A DNA stretch of 64,000 nucleotides, taken from assembly GCF_900091605.1 (NCBI RefSeq), contig NZ_FMCQ01000001.1:186001-250000 (forward strand). The letters are read 5' to 3'. The notes below the pieces were generated by a model. The model worked only from the letters and a program-made list of their open reading frames with translations. It was not told the origin of the DNA and did not search any database. A program made the position numbers and the translations under genes. Numbering within the stretch: the stretch's first letter is position 1; each line of letters begins with the position of its first letter. Shown here piece by piece: positions 18,297 through 29,015 of the stretch. The DNA is from Micromonospora tulbaghiae (lineage in GTDB: Bacteria > Actinomycetota > Actinomycetes > Mycobacteriales > Micromonosporaceae).

Positions 18297-18797
18297 GTGA
18301 CCGACGGCATCGAGGAGGACCCCCTGGCGCTGGAGCAGCAGGTCTGCTTCGCGCTGTCCGTCGCCGCCCGGAGCGTCGTCGCGGTCTACCGGCCGCTGCT
18401 GGAGCCGATGGGGCTCACCCATCCGCAATACCTGGTGATGCTGGCGCTCTGGCAGCACGCGCCGCTGTCCGGGCGGGATCTGAGCCGGCTGCTCCAGCTC
18501 GACCCGGGCACGCTGTCACCGCTGCTCAAGCGGCTGGAGGCGGCCGGCTACATCCGGCGGGAGCGGGACGCCGCCGACGAGCGCAGCCTGGCCGTCTCGC
18601 TCACCGCCGCCGGGCAGGCGCTGCGGGCGCAGGCCGAGCGGATCCCGCCGGCCATCGTGCAGCGCCTCGGCCTGCCGCTGGCCGACCTGCGGCACCTGCA
18701 CACGGCGCTGACCGAGGTGATCGCGGCTGCCAACCGGGCCACGACGACCGGGGCCGCGGCTTCTCCCGGGGCTGCGCCCGGTCAGACGTCGGCGTAG
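18297..18797 (+). CDS. MarR-family regulator of OhrR type
   Basis: Winged-helix repressor of 166 residues. The N-terminus LEQQVCFALSVAARSVVAVY has a single cysteine at residue 17, matching the peroxide-sensing cysteine of OhrR, and YRPLLEPMGLTHPQYLVMLAL is typical of that group. The recognition region GRDLSRLLQLDPGTLSPLLKRLE and the wing RRERDAADERS follow. GTG 18297 has GAGGAGG upstream. The usual target, an ohr organic hydroperoxide reductase gene, is not adjacent. It overlaps the next convergent gene by 16 bases. Confidence 0.88.
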   Translation: MTDGIEEDPLALEQQVCFALSVAARSVVAVYRPLLEPMGLTHPQYLVMLALWQHAPLSGRDLSRLLQLDPGTLSPLLKRLEAAGYIRRERDAADERSLAVSLTAAGQALRAQAERIPPAIVQRLGLPLADLRHLHTALTEVIAAANRATTTGAAASPGAAPGQTSA

Positions 18798-19336
18798 ACC
18801 GCGAAGCCCCGCTCCGCGCAGCGTCGGTAGAAGGCCGCGAGCACGCTCAGCTCCGCGCAGGTGAAGTTCCACTGCGGCGGGTCGCCGTTCTCGTCCCGCA
18901 GCCGGTCCAGCCGGCTGTCCAGCCAGCGGAGCTGCTGCTCGGCCAGCCGGCCGTCGCCGAGCAGCGCGCGCAGCACCTCGCTCACCGACTCGAACGTGAC
19001 CGACTCGCCGTACGGCCGGTGCCGCGCGACGAACTTCTCCACGCCCTCGGCGATCCAGGAGCAGCCGTCCGGGTCGATCACCGGGTCTTCGTCCTCGACC
19101 GCGTTCTCCGTGGCGTAGAGCACATTCTCCAGCCCGAGGATCAGGTCGACCAACTCGGTGTACGCGGTCGCGCGCACCGTGCCGGTCTTCGCGATCAGCT
19201 CGGCGAGCGCCGCGGTCGGCGCGGAGATCCGGGGCACGTCCACGATCTCGCCGAAGTCCACGAACTCAGCCGGCGCGACCGGATCGTAGAAGCGGCCGGT
19301 CCGCGGCCAGTGCACCGCGACGTTGTCCAGCCCCAT
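18782..19336 (-). CDS. conserved hypothetical protein
   Basis: 184 residues starting MGLDNVAVHWPRTGRFYDPV, with a helical centre (ELVDLILGLENVLYATENAV), a single motif DPDGCSWIAEGVEKF and a C-terminal AELSVLAAFYRRCAERGF. No transmembrane segment or recognised catalytic motif. It resembles a cytoplasmic protein seen in actinobacteria without a known role. It converges on and overlaps the OhrR-like gene. Confidence 0.75.
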   Translation of the reverse strand: MGLDNVAVHWPRTGRFYDPVAPAEFVDFGEIVDVPRISAPTAALAELIAKTGTVRATAYTELVDLILGLENVLYATENAVEDEDPVIDPDGCSWIAEGVEKFVARHRPYGESVTFESVSEVLRALLGDGRLAEQQLRWLDSRLDRLRDENGDPPQWNFTCAELSVLAAFYRRCAERGFAVYADV

Positions 19337-21828
<2,492 letters not shown>

Positions 21829-21836
21829 CGGATGCG

Positions 21837-21869
21837 CCGGGCCGGCCGGTCATCCACCGGCCGGCCCGG
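21837..21869 (+). terminator. gyrB-gyrA intergenic hairpin
   Basis: Perfect 14-base arms CCGGGCCGGCCGGT and complement around CATCC, starting eight bases past the gyrB stop. No U-tract. It could terminate or attenuate read-through into gyrA. Confidence 0.7.
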
Positions 21870-21870
21870 A

Positions 21871-21921
21871 AGTCCACAGAGTTATCCACAGTCTGGCCGC
21901 TTTCCACAGCCGTTATCCACA
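21871..21921. promoter_or_regulatory. DnaA-box cluster upstream of gyrA
   Basis: Exact TTATCCACA at 21882-21890 and 21913-21921, with partial boxes AGTCCACA (21871-21878) and TTTCCACA (21901-21908). Confidence 0.8.
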
Positions 21922-21957
21922 GCGAGACCACGACTCTGAGTCTGATAAGGGTTAACA

Positions 21958-24477
21958 GTGACCGATATCCCCGAGTCCACCCCGAACGAGCCGGAGGCCC
22001 CGGAGGCCCTGGCCGCGGTCGTCCAGCACGACCGGATCGAGCCGGTCGGCCTCGAGGTCGAGATGCAGCGCTCGTACCTCGACTACGCGATGAGCGTGAT
22101 CGTCGGGCGGGCCCTGCCGGACGTCCGGGACGGGCTCAAGCCGGTCCACCGCAAGATCCTCTACGCCATGTTCGACTCCGGCTACCGGCCGGACCGCGGG
22201 TACGTGAAGTGCTCCCGCGTCGTCGGCGACGTGATGGGCCAGTTCCACCCGCACGGCGACTCGGCCATCTACGACGCGCTGGTCCGGATGGCGCAGTCGT
22301 GGTCGCTGCGCTACCCGCTGGTCGACGGCAACGGCAACTTCGGCTCGCCCGGTAACGATCCGGCAGCCGCCATGCGTTACACCGAGTGCAAGCTCGACCC
22401 GCTGGCGATGGAGATGCTGCGGGACATCGACGAGGACACCGTCGACCTGCAGGACAACTACGACGGCCGGGCCAAGGAGCCCACCATCCTGCCGTCGCGG
22501 ATCCCGAACCTGCTGATCAACGGCTCCGAGGGCATCGCGGTCGGCATGGCCACCAAGATCCCGCCGCACAACCTGCGCGAGATCGGCGCGGCCGTGCAGT
22601 GGTGCCTGGAGCACCCGGAGGCCGACGAGGCGACCACGCTGGAAGCCCTGCTGGAGATCGTCAAGGGCCCGGACTTCCCGACCCACGGCCTGATCGTCGG
22701 GCAGGCGGCCATCCAGGACGCGTACCGGACCGGGCGGGGCTCGATCCGCATGCGCGCCGTGGTCGAGGTCGAGGAGGACAAGCGCGGGCGGCCGGCGCTC
22801 GTGGTCAGTGAGCTGCCCTACCAGGTCAACCCGGACAACCTCGCCGAGCGCATCGCCGAGCTGATCAAGGAGGGCAAGCTCGCCGGCATCGCCGACATCC
22901 GCGACGAGTCCTCCGGGCGTACCGGCATGCGGATCGTTCTGGTGCTCAAGCGCGACGCGGTCGCCAAGGTGGTGCTGAACAACCTCTACAAGCACACCCA
23001 GCTTCAGGAGACGTTCGGCGCCAACATGCTGGCGCTGGTCGACGGCGTGCCGCGCACGCTCAACCTGGCCCAGTTCATCCGCTACTACGTCGAGCACCAG
23101 ATCGAGGTGATCCGGCGGCGGACCGCGTTCCGGCTGCGCAAGGCCGAGGAGCGGGCGCACATCCTGCGCGGTCTGTCCAAGGCGCTGGACGCGCTGGACG
23201 AGGTGATCGCCCTGATCCGGCGCTCGCCCACGGTGGAGGACGCCCGGCAGGGCCTGATCCGGCTGCTGGACATCGACGAGGTCCAGGCGACCGCGATCCT
23301 GGACATGCAGCTGCGCCGGCTGGCCGCTCTGGAACGGCAGCGGATCCTGGACGACCTGGCGAAGCTCGAAGTGGAGATCGCCGACCTCAAGGACATCCTG
23401 GCCAAGCCGGAGCGGCAGCGGCGGATCGTGTCGGAGGAGCTGGGCGAGATCGTCGCGAAGTGGGGCGACGAGCGGCGTACGAAGATCATCCCGTTCGACG
23501 GCGAGGTCTCGATGGAGGACCTCATCGCCCGCGAGGACGTGGTGGTGACGATCACCCGCACCGGGTACGCGAAGCGGACCAAGGTCGACCTCTACCGGTC
23601 GCAGCGGCGTGGCGGGAAGGGCGTCAGCGGGGCGACGCTCCGCCAGGACGACATCGTCAGCCACTTCTTCGTATGCTCTACCCACGACTGGATCCTGTTC
23701 TTCACGAACAAGGGTCGGGTCTACCGGGCGAAGGCGTACGAGCTTCCCGAGGCCAGTAGGGTGGCCAAGGGCCAGCACGTGGCCAACCTGCTCGCGTTCC
23801 AGCCCGACGAGCAGATCGCGCAGATCATTGAAATCCCGAACTACCAGGTGGCTCCCTACCTGGTACTGGCCACGAAGAACGGCCTGGTGAAGAAGACGCG
23901 GCTCGAGGAGTTCGACTCCAACCGTTCCGGCGGCATCATCGCGGTCAACCTGCGCGATGAGGACGAACTGGTCGGTGCGGTCCTGGTCGCTCCGGAGGAC
24001 GACCTGCTGCTCGTGTCGAAGAACGCCCAGGCGATCCGCTTCAACGCCACCGACGAGGCGCTGCGCCCGATGGGCCGGGCGACTTCCGGGGTGATCGGCA
24101 TGCGCTTCAGCGGCGAGGACGAGTTGCTCGCCGTCGAGGTGGTGCGAGAGGGTCGGGACGTTCTGGTCGCGACGAACGGGGGTTACGCGAAACGTACCCC
24201 GATCGAGGAATACCCGGTCCAGGGCCGGGGAGGTAAGGGCGTGCTGACCGCGAAGATCACCGAGCGACGCGGTGGCCTGGTCGGCGCGGTCGTGATCGAT
24301 CCGGAGGACGAGCTGTTCGCCATCACGAGCAACGGCGGCGTCATCCGGACTCCGGTGAAGCCTGTACGCCGTACGCGTGACCGGAACACAATGGGGGTCA
24401 AGCTGATGGACCTCCCGGACGGCGTGACTATCGTGGCGATTGCTCGCAATGCCGACGAGCCTGACGAACAGGACTAG
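21958..24477 (+). CDS. gyrA: DNA gyrase subunit A
   Basis: Breakage-reunion subunit, 839 residues. The catalytic tyrosine lies in [10 protein letters not shown] near residue 140. The quinolone-resistance region reads [17 protein letters not shown] near 97, with the serine and aspartate of sensitive enzymes retained. The C-terminal beta-pinwheel includes the GyrA box QRRGGKGV near 556 and the related GRGGKGV near 757. GTG start. It is followed after one TTG codon by the DUF3566 gene. Confidence 0.98.
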   Translation: MTDIPESTPNEPEAPEALAAVVQHDRIEPVGLEVEMQRSYLDYAMSVIVGRALPDVRDGLKPVHRKILYAMFDSGYRPDRGYVKCSRVVGDVMGQFHPHGDSAIYDALVRMAQSWSLRYPLVDGNGNFGSPGNDPAAAMRYTECKLDPLAMEMLRDIDEDTVDLQDNYDGRAKEPTILPSRIPNLLINGSEGIAVGMATKIPPHNLREIGAAVQWCLEHPEADEATTLEALLEIVKGPDFPTHGLIVGQAAIQDAYRTGRGSIRMRAVVEVEEDKRGRPALVVSELPYQVNPDNLAERIAELIKEGKLAGIADIRDESSGRTGMRIVLVLKRDAVAKVVLNNLYKHTQLQETFGANMLALVDGVPRTLNLAQFIRYYVEHQIEVIRRRTAFRLRKAEERAHILRGLSKALDALDEVIALIRRSPTVEDARQGLIRLLDIDEVQATAILDMQLRRLAALERQRILDDLAKLEVEIADLKDILAKPERQRRIVSEELGEIVAKWGDERRTKIIPFDGEVSMEDLIAREDVVVTITRTGYAKRTKVDLYRSQRRGGKGVSGATLRQDDIVSHFFVCSTHDWILFFTNKGRVYRAKAYELPEASRVAKGQHVANLLAFQPDEQIAQIIEIPNYQVAPYLVLATKNGLVKKTRLEEFDSNRSGGIIAVNLRDEDELVGAVLVAPEDDLLLVSKNAQAIRFNATDEALRPMGRATSGVIGMRFSGEDELLAVEVVREGRDVLVATNGGYAKRTPIEEYPVQGRGGKGVLTAKITERRGGLVGAVVIDPEDELFAITSNGGVIRTPVKPVRRTRDRNTMGVKLMDLPDGVTIVAIARNADEPDEQD

Positions 24478-24480
24478 TTG

Positions 24481-25407
24481 ATGACGGAGACACAGGCGAA
24501 GTCGGGGAACAAGGGGACCTCGGCCACTCCGGTCGAGGAGGAGGCCGCGCAGGGCGGCACACCAGCGACCGGCCGCGCGGCTGTGGGCCGGGCCACGGTT
24601 CCCGCCGACGCGCCTGCCCCGAAGTTCACCCGGGCTCCCGGCATGGCGCCGCCTCCGGACAAGCCGGGAGAGGACTCCGATTCCCGGGACTCGGCCGAGA
24701 CCAAGGTCGACGCTCCGACGTCGGCCGACGGTCTGGCCGCTCCGGCCGCCAAGCCCGCGAACGCCACGAGCACTCAGCCGATCAAGCCCCCGTCGGCCAC
24801 CGGCCGGGCCTCCACCGGGACGACCGGCACGCAGCCGCGGATCGGCGCCGGCCTGGGCACCGCCCCGCAGGCGTCGCCCGACGGCTCGCGCCCGAGCGGC
24901 GCCGCGAGCCCCCAGGCACGGCCCGCCAACGGTGGCGGCCTGCCGCCGGGCATCAGCGGCGCGGCGGCCGTCGGCGCCGCGCGCGTGGGTGAGGCGGTAC
25001 GCGCCGCGCGTACCTCGGTCAGCTCGGCCGCGTCGCGCGGACCGCGACGGGCCCGGCTGAACCTGAAGCGCATCGACCCGTGGTCGGTGATGAAGTTCGC
25101 CTTCGCGGTGTCCGTGGTGCTCTTCATCGTGGTCGTCGTGGCGACGTCGGTGCTCTACCTGGCGCTTGACGCCATGGGTGTGTTCAAGAGCGTCAACGAC
25201 AGCCTCACCGACCTGGTGAACGCCGGCGGCGGCCAGGGTGGCGGCGGCTTCCGGATCACCGCCAAGGGCGTGATCCTGACGTCGGCGCTGATCGGCCTGG
25301 TGAACGTCGTGCTGTTCACCGCGCTGGCCACGCTCAGCGCGTTCGTCTACAACGTCTGCGCCGACCTGGTCGGCGGGATCGAGCTGACGCTCGCCGAGCG
25401 GGACTGA
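24481..25407 (+). CDS. DUF3566 transmembrane protein
   Basis: 308 residues. The first ~195 are a disordered Ala/Pro/Thr-rich cytoplasmic-type segment. Then LNLKRIDPWSVMKFAFAVS leads into a membrane helix (residues ~203-230), a Gly-rich loop, and a second helix (~263-290), ending with a short LAERD tail. This matches the actinobacterial DUF3566 family found next to gyrA. ATG 24481 has AGGA upstream inside the gyrA end, so the genes are coupled. Function unknown. Confidence 0.88.
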   Translation: MTETQAKSGNKGTSATPVEEEAAQGGTPATGRAAVGRATVPADAPAPKFTRAPGMAPPPDKPGEDSDSRDSAETKVDAPTSADGLAAPAAKPANATSTQPIKPPSATGRASTGTTGTQPRIGAGLGTAPQASPDGSRPSGAASPQARPANGGGLPPGISGAAAVGAARVGEAVRAARTSVSSAASRGPRRARLNLKRIDPWSVMKFAFAVSVVLFIVVVVATSVLYLALDAMGVFKSVNDSLTDLVNAGGGQGGGGFRITAKGVILTSALIGLVNVVLFTALATLSAFVYNVCADLVGGIELTLAERD

Positions 25408-25413
25408 TCGACC

Positions 25414-25451
25414 GACGCCGGGGCACCGCGTAAAGCGGTCGCCCCGGCGTC
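25414..25451 (+). terminator. terminator of the gyrase/DUF3566 unit
   Basis: GACGCCGGGGC-ACCGC-GTAAA-GCGGT-C-GCCCCGGCGTC: an 11 bp stem extended by a 5 bp inner stem with one bulge, seven bases after the DUF3566 stop. Confidence 0.8.
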
Positions 25452-25505
25452 GTGCGTCCGGGTAGGTTCGAGATGGCGCGGGTGCTTCCACCACAGACCC
25501 CCGAT

Positions 25506-25535
25506 TTGGGCGCGGTGGAGGCGATGGGTTAACCT
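25506..25535 (+). promoter_or_regulatory. putative tRNA-Ile promoter
   Basis: TTGGGC (25506-25511), 18-base spacer, TAACCT (25530-25535), ending 15 bases before the tRNA 5' end. Confidence 0.55.
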
Positions 25536-25550
25536 AGCTCGTCGCTACGC

Positions 25551-25624
25551 GGGGCTATAGCTCAGTCGGTTAGAGCGCAGAGCTGATAACTCTGAGGTCG
25601 CTGGTTCGATTCCAGCTAGCCCCA
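25551..25624 (+). tRNA. tRNA-Ile (GAT)
   Basis: Acceptor GGGGCTA pairs with TAGCCCC; D-arm AGCTCAGTCGGTTAGAGC; anticodon loop CTGATAA with anticodon GAT; T-arm GCTGGTTCGATTCCAGC. CCA is not encoded after the discriminator A. Confidence 0.97.
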
Positions 25625-25667
25625 CCGCACATCGTCCGACGACAGTCGAGCGCGAGGGGTCAAGCAC

Positions 25668-25796
25668 ATGTTCAAGAAGCTCCTGATCCTGGCCGGCATC
25701 GTCGGTGTGGCCGCCGTCGTGGCCAAGAAGGTCAAGGCCTCGAACGACGAGCGCGCCCTGTGGCACGAGGCGACCACGGCGCCCGACCTGCGCTGA
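25668..25796 (+). CDS. DLW-39 family small protein
   Basis: 42 residues: MFKKLLILAGIVGVAAVVAK forms an N-terminal hydrophobic anchor with flanking lysines, then a short charged tail ending ERALWHEATTAPDLR. Small single-pass proteins of this kind (DLW-39 family) are conserved in actinobacteria and often sit between tRNA-Ile and tRNA-Ala near gyrA. AGGGG-like purines precede the ATG. Function unknown. Confidence 0.85.
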   Translation: MFKKLLILAGIVGVAAVVAKKVKASNDERALWHEATTAPDLR

Positions 25797-25806
25797 ACGC
25801 CGTCAC

Positions 25807-25882
25807 GGGGCCCTAGCTCAACTGGCAGAGCACTGCCTTTGCAAGGCAGGGGTTAGGGGTTCGAGTCCCCTGGGCTCCACCA
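25807..25882 (+). tRNA. tRNA-Ala (TGC)
   Basis: Acceptor GGGGCCC pairs with GGGCTCC; anticodon loop TTTGCAA gives TGC; T-arm AGGGGTTCGAGTCCCCT. CCA is encoded at 25880-25882. Its 3' end abuts an integrase remnant, indicating use as an attachment site. Confidence 0.97.
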
Positions 25883-25937
25883 GCACTTTCCTTGGTTGAT
25901 CTCGGGTCCGAGTACAGCCATTCGTACAGCCAAGCGG

Positions 25938-26201
25938 TCACGCCGTCCCTTCCTCACCGAGGACGCGATCGATGGCCGGGGCAGCCTGACGAGCCCGCGC
26001 CGGCAGGACGTGCCTGTAGGTGTCGGCCGTCATCCGGATCGTGGAGTGCCCCAGCAGCTCCATCACCGTGCGCAGCTCCTCGCCCTGGTCGAGCAGGAAC
26101 GTGGCGAATGCGTGGCGCAGGTCGTGCAGGTGCAGCCATTCCAGCCCGCCCCCGGTCAGCACCGAGAGCAGTCCCTTGGCTTCGGCAGGTGCGCCAGCGG
26201 G
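25938..26201 (-). pseudogene. tyrosine recombinase (integrase) remnant
   Basis: The last ~75 codons encode the C-terminal catalytic end of a phage-type integrase: LHDLRHAFATFLLDQGEELR (the H-x-x-R box), MELLGHSTIRMTADTYRHV with the second histidine and the nucleophilic tyrosine. Just upstream in the same frame PAEAKGLLSVL resembles the start of the catalytic domain in such proteins, so about 100 middle residues seem deleted; the frame is then closed by TGA at 26204. No excisionase or replication gene follows. It points toward tRNA-Ala, its likely integration target. Confidence 0.8.
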
Positions 26202-26238
26202 TCAGGCCCGCTGCGCTCACCATGCCGGTCTGCGGGGT

Positions 26239-27018
26239 TCATGCGGCTTCCTTCTGCAGTGCGGGACCGAGGAGCAGTCCGCCGTCGATGGTGTATTCGG
26301 CGCCGGTGATGAAGGCCGCGTCCGGCGACGTGAGGAACAACAGCAGCGCGGTGATGTCGGCGGGCTGCCCGAGTCGCGGGACGGCGTACGGCTCGGGCGA
26401 GTAGAAGTCGGCGATCGGGGCGTCGCTGCCGGCCGCCGGCTCGGTGATGAACGGAGTGGCGATCACGCCGGGGTGGATCGCGTTGACGCGGATGTTGTCG
26501 CGCCCCAACTCAAGGGCAGCGGTCTGAGTGAGCCCTCGAACGGCCCATTTGCTGGCGACATAGGGCGCGTAGAAGGCTGTACCGCCGATGCCCATGGTGG
26601 AGGCGATGTTGATGATCACTCCTCCTCCCGCGCGACGCAGTGACGGGGCGGCTGCCTTGATGCCGAGGAAGGTGCCGGTGAGGTTGATGTCGAGGATGCG
26701 AGCCCACGTAGCCCGGTCGGTGGACTCGATGAGAGCTGGTGGGTTCTGCACCCCGGCGTTGTTGACCAGGATCGTGAGCGCACCGAAGGCCTTCTCGGTC
26801 TCCGCGACGGCGGCGGCCCACGACTCCTCCTGGGACACGTCGAGGCGGACGAAACGCGCCCTGTCTTCCAGCTCGGCGGCGAGGCCGGCACCACGCTCGG
26901 CGTCGATGTCACCGATGACGACGTTGGCGCCTTCGGCATGCAGGGCGCGCACGTGGCTGGCCCCCTGTCCACCGGTGCCGCCGGTCACGAGAACGGTCTG
27001 ATTGGCGAAGCGGGACAT
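26239..27018 (-). CDS. SDR-family oxidoreductase
   Basis: Classical short-chain dehydrogenase, 259 residues. NAD(P)-binding TGGTGGQG near residue 12, VIGDID with an acidic residue favouring NAD, VNNAGVQNPP, catalytic Ser in NIASTMGIGG and the YVASK catalytic Tyr/Lys near 151. The C-terminus FITGAEYTIDGGLLL is typical. ATG 27018 has GGAGG five bases upstream. It is divergent from a TetR gene, with two strong operators between, so it is probably that regulator's target. Substrate unknown. Confidence 0.9.
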   Translation of the reverse strand: MSRFANQTVLVTGGTGGQGASHVRALHAEGANVVIGDIDAERGAGLAAELEDRARFVRLDVSQEESWAAAVAETEKAFGALTILVNNAGVQNPPALIESTDRATWARILDINLTGTFLGIKAAAPSLRRAGGGVIINIASTMGIGGTAFYAPYVASKWAVRGLTQTAALELGRDNIRVNAIHPGVIATPFITEPAAGSDAPIADFYSPEPYAVPRLGQPADITALLLFLTSPDAAFITGAEYTIDGGLLLGPALQKEAA

Positions 27019-27063
27019 CGGATCCTCCGAGTGTGTACGAGGGACGTCAACCCGGAAACCGGG

Positions 27064-27085
27064 TGGTGAGTCGAGCAACTCACCA
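27064..27085. promoter_or_regulatory. TetR operator, proximal to SDR gene
   Basis: TGGTGAGT-CGAGCA-ACTCACCA, perfect 8-base arms with a 6-base spacer. Confidence 0.8.
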
Positions 27086-27109
27086 CGCCGAAGCTACGCC
27101 TGTGCGAGT

Positions 27110-27129
27110 GGTGAGTCAACCCACTCACC
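27110..27129. promoter_or_regulatory. TetR operator, proximal to tetR gene
   Basis: GGTGAGT-CAACCC-ACTCACC, same arms and spacing as the site at 27064, 17 bases before the tetR ATG. Confidence 0.8.
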
Positions 27130-27145
27130 TCGCTATGATGGGCGG

Positions 27146-27781
27146 ATGACGTCAGCGCCGTCGACCTATCACCAGCGCGTGGCGCAGGAGAAGCGCGCGC
27201 TCATCGTCCAGGCCGCCACTGAGCTCTTCCTCGAGCTGGGCTACGACCGGGCATCACTGGCGCGTATCGCCGACAGTGCCGGCGTGTCGAAGGCGACGCT
27301 GTTCAAGCAGTTCCCGACGAAGGCGGCGTTGTTCGATGCCATCGTCGTCGACTCGTGGGCCGAGAAGGACGTCGCAGACGTGCCGCCCGCCGGTGACCTG
27401 ACGGCCGGCCTGACCGTTCTGGGACGGCGCTACGCGACCCTGGTGAGCCAGCCGGAGATGGCCGATCTGTTCCGCATCGTCATCGCGGAACTGCCACGCT
27501 TTCCCGAGCTGGGCAAGGCGCACTTCTCGCAGGGCAAGCTGCCGTACTTCGAGTCGGTCCGGCTCTACCTCCTGGCCGAGCACGACGCGGGAGCCGCGGA
27601 CATCGCCGACCCGGAGATGGCCGCTACGCAGTTCCTCGGGATGATCTCCAACTACCTGTTCTGGCCGGGCCTTCTGCTCCCGGACTGGACGGTGACGCCC
27701 GCCCGCGCGTCCGAGGTTGTGGAAGAAGCCGTCCGAACGATGGTGGCGCGATACGGCACCGAAGACGCGCAGGGTCACTGA
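27146..27781 (+). CDS. TetR-family repressor
   Basis: 211 residues. N-terminal HTH: EKRALIVQAATELFLELGYD, then LARIADSAGVSKATLFKQFPTK. The C-terminal ligand domain is of the TetR_C AcrR/YxaF-like helical type with LFRIVIAELPRFPELGKA. ATG 27146 is the only reasonable start; upstream in-frame sequence crosses both operators. It most likely represses itself and the divergent SDR gene. Confidence 0.9.
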   Translation: MTSAPSTYHQRVAQEKRALIVQAATELFLELGYDRASLARIADSAGVSKATLFKQFPTKAALFDAIVVDSWAEKDVADVPPAGDLTAGLTVLGRRYATLVSQPEMADLFRIVIAELPRFPELGKAHFSQGKLPYFESVRLYLLAEHDAGAADIADPEMAATQFLGMISNYLFWPGLLLPDWTVTPARASEVVEEAVRTMVARYGTEDAQGH

Positions 27782-27814
27782 GAAGTCCTGGCAACCACCT
27801 TGGTCAGATGAAGG

Positions 27815-28411
27815 TCAGTCCCCCATCCGCTGACCGTGGAGCACGCGAAGCGCATCGAGGGCGACCGCGGTGAGAACGGCGCGGCCCACGCCGGCGCGGC
27901 CGAGCAACTCCATTCCTCGGGTGATGGCGACGAAGTAGACCGCCAGTGACTGCACGTTCGCGTCCTCCGGGAGATCCCCGTTCTCCCGCGCATGTTCCAG
28001 GCACTGGGCGTAGATCCCCGCGAGCTGCTCGATGCTTGCCTTCGTGGCGGTCGAGAGTGGATCCTCCTCGCCGGTCGATTCGACCAGCGCGCGAGTGGTG
28101 AGCGAGACTCGCCGGTCGCTGCTGCTGAACTCGATCGCCATCCTGAGCATGTGACCCCGGATTCGCTCCAGCGGCGAGGCGCCGTCGTGTCCGAGTGCTT
28201 CGGAGACGGCGCGCGTCGCCTCCTTCCGATCCTCGGAGAGGGCCCGGAAAAACAGTTCCCGTTTCCCGCCGAACGCGTTGTACAAGCTCTGTTTCCCCAG
28301 GCCGGTCGCCCGCACCAGGTCGTCCAGTGTCGCGGCGAGGCCGTGCGCCGCGAACACCTCGCTGGCGCTGCTGACGACATCACTCTCGACGAACTTGCGG
28401 GGCCGCGGCAT
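27815..28411 (-). CDS. TetR-family regulator
   Basis: 198 residues: PRPRKFVESDVVSSASEVFA, then the HTH ATLDDLVRATGLGKQSLYNAFGGKRELF. The C-terminal domain resembles TetR_C of the COG1309 AcrR group, FSSSDRRVSLTTRALVE. It is convergent with the previous TetR gene (33-base gap) and divergent from a SnoaL-like gene. A perfect palindrome lies 16 bases upstream, so autoregulation and control of the SnoaL gene are likely. Confidence 0.9.
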   Translation of the reverse strand: MPRPRKFVESDVVSSASEVFAAHGLAATLDDLVRATGLGKQSLYNAFGGKRELFFRALSEDRKEATRAVSEALGHDGASPLERIRGHMLRMAIEFSSSDRRVSLTTRALVESTGEEDPLSTATKASIEQLAGIYAQCLEHARENGDLPEDANVQSLAVYFVAITRGMELLGRAGVGRAVLTAVALDALRVLHGQRMGD

Positions 28412-28426
28412 GTGACCAAGCCTACG

Positions 28427-28448
28427 TTATTGACCAAGCGGTCAATAA
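28427..28448. promoter_or_regulatory. TetR operator between tetR and SnoaL-like gene
   Basis: TTATTGACC-AAGC-GGTCAATAA: perfect 9-base arms, A/T-rich compared with its surroundings. Confidence 0.85.
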
Positions 28449-28530
28449 CTTGCTAGCTTCGTTGGAGTGCATTGATGCGACCAGGTCAGGCGTCATCGAC
28501 GTGGGCGGTCGCCGCCCAGGAGGAGCAGAA

Positions 28531-29001
28531 GTGAGAAGTAACGAAGAGGTTGTGCGCGAGGCGTACCGGTTGGCGGAAGGGAGCGTGCTCGACGGACATG
28601 GTTTCCGCGCCTTGTTCACCGAGGATGGAACCTTCAACGACATGCCGAATTCGCTGACGTTCCGCGGGGACCAGATTCCGCAGGCGCTGACGGGCTTCGC
28701 CGGCATCTTCCCCGACGTTCACCGGGAGCTACTCGAAATGCATGTGATGGGTGACGTTGTTGCTGTCGAGCTGCGAATCCAGGGAACGCATCTCGGCGGT
28801 TTTCCGACTCCGATCGGCGAGATCCGTCCGACCGGTAACCGTATCGACGTGCCGACGGCAGATCTCTGGTATCTCCGTGAGGGAAAAATCGAAAGCTTCA
28901 ACTGTTACAACGCGGCGAATGTGTTGCTCGCTCAGATCGGGGCCGGTCCCGACTTCAAGTCGGCAATCGAGACCGCCGGGACAGCCGCCCCAGGGGCGTA
29001 G
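28531..29001 (+). CDS. SnoaL-like/NTF2-fold protein (ester cyclase family)
   Basis: 156 residues of the NTF2 fold: EEVVREAYRLAEGSVLDGHG, LFTEDGTFNDMP, FPDVHRELLEMHVMGDVVAV, GEIRPTGNRIDVPTADLWYL, and KIESFNCYNAANVLLAQIG. Such proteins are small cyclases or isomerases in secondary metabolism or have no known activity. GTG 28531 has AGGAGG seven bases upstream. Codons use A and T at third positions more than neighbouring genes, for example GAAGTGAGAAGTAACGAAGA at the start, suggesting transfer. The divergent TetR is its probable regulator. Confidence 0.8.
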   Translation: MRSNEEVVREAYRLAEGSVLDGHGFRALFTEDGTFNDMPNSLTFRGDQIPQALTGFAGIFPDVHRELLEMHVMGDVVAVELRIQGTHLGGFPTPIGEIRPTGNRIDVPTADLWYLREGKIESFNCYNAANVLLAQIGAGPDFKSAIETAGTAAPGA

Positions 29002-29015
29002 CCCTACGCTCCGCG

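Noticed and set aside
21952..25494. 1180-codon open frame on the minus strand opposite gyrA
   Set aside because: It mirrors gyrA and DUF3566 codons in GC-rich DNA, with no start signal and no protein-like character.
25938..26201. Intact integrase gene
   Set aside because: Only the last ~75 residues and a short upstream motif are present; a stop closes the frame.
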